Shown here: in pieces, positions 60,353 through 64,000 of the stretch
How positions within the stretch are numbered: the stretch's first letter is position 1
Layout: every line of letters begins with the position of its first letter
Assembly (NCBI GenBank): GCA_900543035.1
Contig: UQPV01000004.1
Coordinates: 1 to 64,000, forward strand
Direction: 5' to 3'
DNA from: an uncultured Solobacterium sp.
GTDB lineage: Bacteria; Bacillota_I; Bacilli_A; Erysipelotrichales; Erysipelotrichaceae
DNA: 64,000 nt
Notes under the pieces: model-generated
What the model saw: only the letters and a program-made list of their open reading frames with translations
Database searches by the model: none
Told to the model about the DNA's origin: nothing
Program-made: the position numbers and the translations under genes

Positions 60353-61084
60353 ATGAAGACAAAAAGACATGCGGCCGCATTGGCCATGCTTGTGGTATTG
60401 CTCATCGCCGGATCTGGTTATGTTCATCTGGCCAACGCTTCAGCGCAGGAACAGGCGTTGGCATATGGCGGATCCATCGAACCGCTGTTATCTGCCGCTG
60501 ATCATCTGCGTGCGTTCTTCATGGACCGCGACTTTCTTTTGGCCCATGGCATGAGCGTTCCCAATGTCAACGGGATGTGCATCCTGATCCTGTATCAGGC
60601 ATTGCTCTTCAATATCGTGGAAGATTACCGGAACCGCACGTTGTCATCCTACAGCCTGTGGCAATACCGGCAGAGCAGATCACGATTTATCTTATCTTAT
60701 ATCAAGGAGGCGGTCGTTTCTTTGATGATCGGCTTCTTGTGCACGCTGGCGGTCTTCGGGCTGTTCTCCTGTTTTGCCGGATGTGCGGGTACGGATATCC
60801 TGTATGTGACGTTATATCTGATCAGGCTGTATATGCTGCTGATGGGACTGACCGTGCTGTCCAGGATCTGTTATCTGTTCACCGGAAGCCATATCACGCT
60901 GGTGCTGCAGATCGTCTTGTATATCATATTGCTGTTTGTGGATAATTTCTCCATGACGGCGTTCGTCATCATGAGCGGCAGTGTATCTGAGGAAATCGCA
61001 TTGATCGGGGCATACGGAGGACTGCTGGTCCTGCTCATCGCGGTTTCATGGATCATGTATCAAAGAAAAGGAGATATCTTATGA
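60353..61084 (+). CDS. ABC transporter membrane subunit
   Basis: 243 residues, six helices, with one after residue 10 followed by a loop (residues 30-75) outside the membrane, the same layout as the preceding permease. ILILYQALLFNIVEDYRNRTL resembles ABC-2 permeases. Overlaps the ATPase gene by ATGA (61081-61084). With the previous gene it probably builds a heterodimeric channel. Confidence 0.65.
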   Translation: MKTKRHAAALAMLVVLLIAGSGYVHLANASAQEQALAYGGSIEPLLSAADHLRAFFMDRDFLLAHGMSVPNVNGMCILILYQALLFNIVEDYRNRTLSSYSLWQYRQSRSRFILSYIKEAVVSLMIGFLCTLAVFGLFSCFAGCAGTDILYVTLYLIRLYMLLMGLTVLSRICYLFTGSHITLVLQIVLYIILLFVDNFSMTAFVIMSGSVSEEIALIGAYGGLLVLLIAVSWIMYQRKGDIL

Positions 61085-61721
61085 TCGAACTGAGAAATGT
61101 AAGCAAAGGATTTAAAGGAATCGAACTGTTTCGTGATGTTTCGCTGTGTATTCCGGATGGAAAGAAGATCTTTATCAAGGGAACGAACGGTTCAGGGAAG
61201 AGCGTGCTGCTGAAAATGATCATCGGATTCTCCCGGCCAGACAGCGGGCAGATCCTGGTGAATGGGGAAGAAGTCGGGAAAAGCAGGATTTCATCCCGAA
61301 TGCCGGCATCTGCATCAATGCGCCGGAATTTGTGGGAAATGTCAGCGGATATGAGAATCTGATGGAACTGGCAAAGATCCGAAAGATCGCCGGGAAAGAA
61401 GAGATCATGGCCCTATGCGAACGATTTGGGCTGGCAGAGCACATTCACAAGAAATATGGGAAATACTCATTGGGCATGAAACAAAAGATGCGTCTGATCC
61501 AGGCTTTCATGGAGAAACCGGATATCCTGATCCTGGACGAGCCATTTGACGCGCTGGATAAGACGAGCAGAGAGATCCTGGTGAATTATCTTGAAGAATT
61601 CATGAGCGGACCACATCATACATTGATCTATACCAGCCATTCTCCGGAGTTTGAGGACTTTGCGGACATCATCTATGAGATCGATGACCATAAGCTGGTC
61701 GAACATGTAAAAGTAAGGTAA
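61081..61721 (+). pseudogene. ABC transporter ATPase disrupted by a frameshift
   Basis: Begins MIELRNVSKGFKGIELFRDV with Walker A GTNGSGKS (residues 34-41). The frame is lost at the A tract 61279-61282 (GGGAAAAGC): reading continues correctly in the -1 frame (QDFIPNAGICINAPEFVGN, signature YSLGMKQKMRLIQ, Walker B ILILDEPFDALD, H-loop YTSHSP) to 61721. Adding one A would restore a ~213-residue ATPase. Could be a real mutation, a phase-variable tract or a sequence error. Related to the relic at 34458. Confidence 0.85.
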
Positions 61722-61730
61722 AGAAAAAGC

Positions 61731-61752
61731 CGGATTTCGACAGAAGTCCGGT
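61731..61752 (+). terminator. probable terminator
   Basis: CCGGATTTC-GACA-GAAGTCCGG hairpin (one G-U); T tract is poor. Confidence 0.5.
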
Positions 61753-61789
61753 TGATAAGGAGATTCAAATATATTGGATTTTTAAACTG

Positions 61790-61888
61790 ATGAACATGAT
61801 ATTTTATTTAAAGAAAGTTCTTGCTTGTTTGAATAGATCATTATATGATGAAGATAAAGAAATGAGCAATTTATCAATGATTAAATAA
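61790..61888 (+). CDS. possible small peptide (32 aa)
   Basis: ATG 61790 opens 32 codons: IFYLKKVLACLNRSLYDEDK in the middle, a basic amphipathic segment followed by an acidic one. No clear ribosome site. Lies between the ABC cluster and the DUF1430-like gene, where bacteriocin-type peptides sometimes sit. Weak support. Confidence 0.25.
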   Translation: MNMIFYLKKVLACLNRSLYDEDKEMSNLSMIK

Positions 61889-62000
61889 GTAAGTGCAGAC
61901 CGAGGAAAAATCAAACTGAATCTTTTAAACACTAAGCTGCTTCAATAAAGAATAGTGCGAATGCGGGTATTTGAACATACTGTGTAGTTTGTGTTAATGT

Positions 62001-62040
62001 GGGGAGAGCAGTATCCGATCAAGCCTGCTCTCCTCATTTT
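62001..62040 (+). terminator. intrinsic terminator
   Basis: GGAGAGCAG/CTGCTCTCC perfect stem with a 13-base loop and ATTTT after it. The 61889-62000 interval has no recognisable gene. Confidence 0.7.
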
Positions 62041-62044
62041 AACG

Positions 62045-62101
62045 ATGCCTCGTTCAAGAAAAACAAAAACAAGCAGAGGATATACGATTGATGGGATCTG
62101 A
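62045..62101 (+). other. short ORF or relic with RGYTID segment
   Basis: 18 codons, basic, ending SRGYTIDGI, and ending just before the ribosome site of the next gene. Shares CAGAGGATATACG plus a following TGATG with 59374-59393. Probably the tail of a decayed gene or a duplicated leader. Confidence 0.3.
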
Positions 62102-62110
62102 GGTGAGGAG

Positions 62111-64000
62111 ATGAAAAAACTGTTGTATGCGTATATCGCATTTATCGCGATATTGCTATTTAGCTTTTCCTATGATTCATATAATTTGATCAATTATTAT
62201 CGAATCAGCAGTGTGTTCAATGGAATGACAGATAATGAGGATACACATTATGCGTATGATCTGACTTTTATTGATCGGGAAGCAAAGGAAGAAGTCATTC
62301 GCTTTATCGTAGATGTGGCGGAGACAAATGACGTGCAGTTTGTTTCGCAGAATTTTATTCCAAATGATAAGGGAATCATGAAATATGATTACTATATCCT
62401 GACGGAAAATGATGACTGGATCTATGCGCGGCTGCGGATGACCTCAGGGAAGAAAGTGGATTTTACGAATGTTCATGATACGGGATATCTTTCCTCTGAT
62501 GTTCATGATGAAGAGGCGGCCGGAACATTCTCTTCGTATGACAATACCTATTTCCAAAGTGAAGATGAGGTCCTCCAGTTTAAGAATGCGGCTGTCTGGT
62601 TTCGATACATCGAGAATGATACGGCATTGTTTTATTTTGATACGGCAGAGCATGGTCAGTTGATTGCAGATCAGGTCAATCAACATTTTGGAGACAGAGC
62701 CATGATGATCCAAATGGAAGTCCATGGCGGTCTTGAAGAAGGTTTTCTGGAATTATATCGGCAGGGAGATATTCTGTTGGCACTCGGCTGCAGTGTCGTT
62801 GTGATCTTGTTGATCTTGTTCTGCATCATCATGAAAGAAAAACGGGAGATCCTCATCCGCCGGATGCATGGCCAAAGCGCGCTGAGCATCGTGCTGAAGC
62901 AGTTTTTGCCTGTATTGGCCATTGCCTGGATGGTATTTGCATTCGCGCTGGCGCTGACCTGGGCCATCGCGATCCATTCCGGGGATCTGTTTTACGCAGA
63001 ACTTAACCATGATCTGCTTCGTTTTGCGGCAGTGGGCGCAGGATTGATCATTCCGCTGTTGTTGTTGAGCTATGTATATATCGTGATGACGACACATGTC
63101 ATCGAATTGAAAGAAACACAGCCGTTGAATCGCATGCATCTGATCAATATCGTTCTCAAGATCTGCATCAGCGTGCTGATCCTGATGCCGTTTGTCACAT
63201 CCATGAACATGCTTGTACCTAATCTGAGCCAGTATATCCATATATCGATGAATGCGGAGAAATATGAGGGTTTTTACAATATCAGCTATTTCGAAGGCAG
63301 AAGGGAAGAACTGCAGGAAATTTATGAACAGACCATTTATTTTGACATGACCGATTATGCGCTGATGAGCGATGCGGCAGCTTATGCATTGAGCGGGATG
63401 CCGTTGAATGAGGAAGACAGGATCGATGAATATAATTTGCCATTGATCAGAGTAAACAAGCCGTATCTGCGAGCGCATAAGATCATCGCAGAGGATGGAA
63501 GCGTATTGGATACGGATGAGCTGGGCGATAAGACATATCTGATCCCGCTGCAGTATAAGGAGACATATACGCCGGAAGATGGGGATATCGTATATGTCAG
63601 GGATACCGGAACACATGAAAACTTGCAGCTGCGGGAGCCGGTATATCAGGTAAGCAACCCGATCATCGTGCTGTATGGCCGTTATGATACGATGGCAATT
63701 TCGGAGAGCAGGGTATATTTGAAACAACCGAGCCGAGCTGACGCAGAAATGATATTATCTAATGTTACAAGATATGATTATAGATTGAATGATATATCGA
63801 GCGGAGTCAATTATGCCAAGGTCCGCACGATGAACGCTGTGCAGACGGCAGCCGGACGGATGATCATGTATGCGGTCGTATATGGATTGTTCATCTTCCA
63901 GTTTGCGACCTTATATCTGGAGGATCACAAAAAGGAGCTGTCGATCTCGTATATGTGCGGAAAATCCAGGTTGAATCGATATGGCAATTTGTGGCTGATC
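62111..64000 (+). CDS. DUF1430-like bacteriocin-associated membrane protein (3' end outside window)
   Basis: Open for 630 codons to the window edge. An N-terminal helix (KKLLYAYIAFIAILLFSF), a large extracellular region, then three helices near residues 215-350 (LALGCSVVVILLILFCIIM; FLPVLAIAWMVFAFALAL; FAAVGAGLIIPLLLLSY), a further helix, another outer domain, and a final helix run starting near residue 580. This layout and the MKEKREILIRRMHGQSALSI loop match DUF1430/FtsX-like proteins that sit with ABC ATPases in lactococcin-972-type bacteriocin loci. ATG 62111 after GAGGTGAGGAG. The ATPase partner may follow outside the window or be the broken gene at 61081. Confidence 0.7.
   Translation, partial: MKKLLYAYIAFIAILLFSFSYDSYNLINYYRISSVFNGMTDNEDTHYAYDLTFIDREAKEEVIRFIVDVAETNDVQFVSQNFIPNDKGIMKYDYYILTENDDWIYARLRMTSGKKVDFTNVHDTGYLSSDVHDEEAAGTFSSYDNTYFQSEDEVLQFKNAAVWFRYIENDTALFYFDTAEHGQLIADQVNQHFGDRAMMIQMEVHGGLEEGFLELYRQGDILLALGCSVVVILLILFCIIMKEKREILIRRMHGQSALSIVLKQFLPVLAIAWMVFAFALALTWAIAIHSGDLFYAELNHDLLRFAAVGAGLIIPLLLLSYVYIVMTTHVIELKETQPLNRMHLINIVLKICISVLILMPFVTSMNMLVPNLSQYIHISMNAEKYEGFYNISYFEGRREELQEIYEQTIYFDMTDYALMSDAAAYALSGMPLNEEDRIDEYNLPLIRVNKPYLRAHKIIAEDGSVLDTDELGDKTYLIPLQYKETYTPEDGDIVYVRDTGTHENLQLREPVYQVSNPIIVLYGRYDTMAISESRVYLKQPSRADAEMILSNVTRYDYRLNDISSGVNYAKVRTMNAVQTAAGRMIMYAVVYGLFIFQFATLYLEDHKKELSISYMCGKSRLNRYGNLWLI

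Noticed and set aside
61275..61284. Programmed -1 frameshift at GGGAAAAGC
   Set aside because: The codon phasing (GGG AAA AGC) does not fit the X XXY YYZ heptamer and no stimulatory hairpin was evident; a lost A is simpler.

Overview
The window looks like a chromosomal segment from a low-to-mid GC Bacillota (Firmicutes), most likely an Erysipelotrichia-type gut anaerobe. This is inference from gene content: two-part 2-hydroxyacyl-CoA dehydratase activase proteins, flavin reductase-rubredoxin fusion, stand-alone PocR sensor, teichoic-acid-type export genes, strong AAGGAGG ribosome sites, and TTGACA/TATAAT promoters. No rRNA, CRISPR array or prophage is visible. Coding density is high and most genes are in short operons separated by clear intrinsic terminators.

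Layout. 1-2820: 3' end of a glycerol kinase and an ABC exporter half-subunit; the first ~1.1 kb is richer in GC than the rest. 2933-8319: small metal-efflux-like membrane protein, TetR regulator and the activase/dehydratase pair. 8375-23952: housekeeping and transport genes (HAD phosphatase, two MATE exporters, PocR sensor, 4-alpha-glucanotransferase, CoaX and CoaBC, NAD(P)HX repair, DUF885 lipoprotein, alanine/Na+ symporter, GH25 lysozyme, DUF815 ATPase). 24085-30473: an isoleucine/valine operon ilvA-ilvB-ilvN-ilvC-ilvD preceded by a leader-peptide attenuator. 30603-32924: lipoprotein, MarR regulator with membrane partner, acetyltransferase. 32925-34870: a decayed accessory patch with a complete ISAs1-type insertion sequence, a 132-bp MITE-like element and a truncated ABC ATPase. 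34872-36512: CBS-containing family II pyrophosphatase.

36664-47313 is a surface-polymer locus: GT4 glycosyltransferase, GT2 fused to an uncharacterised domain, TagG/TagH-type ABC exporter, two HAD proteins carrying the same uncharacterised domain, and a TagF-type glycerophosphotransferase. 47372-58824 holds proC, small regulators (BlaI/MecI, XRE, TetR), two threonine tRNAs, a flavin reductase-rubredoxin fusion, a MarR-MATE pair, glycerate kinase, an NrdD-tail-like small protein, an FMN dehydrogenase with a pyrophosphatase-like protein, and a lipoprotein-YihY-RlmD run. 59252-64000 is a second accessory region: two membrane permeases with a frameshifted ABC ATPase and the start of a DUF1430-like bacteriocin-associated membrane protein that runs off the window.

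The most notable signals are: (i) the ilv leader, where a 37-codon peptide with an Ile/Leu/Val run sits beside a 15-bp antiterminator that competes exactly with the terminator; (ii) three proteins of the polymer locus sharing an [F/A]xSRDG ... VDxGWxGS domain on different N-terminal partners; and (iii) a 5' leader of the MATE gene at 21242 with a consensus promoter and two mutually exclusive hairpins, one an intrinsic terminator.
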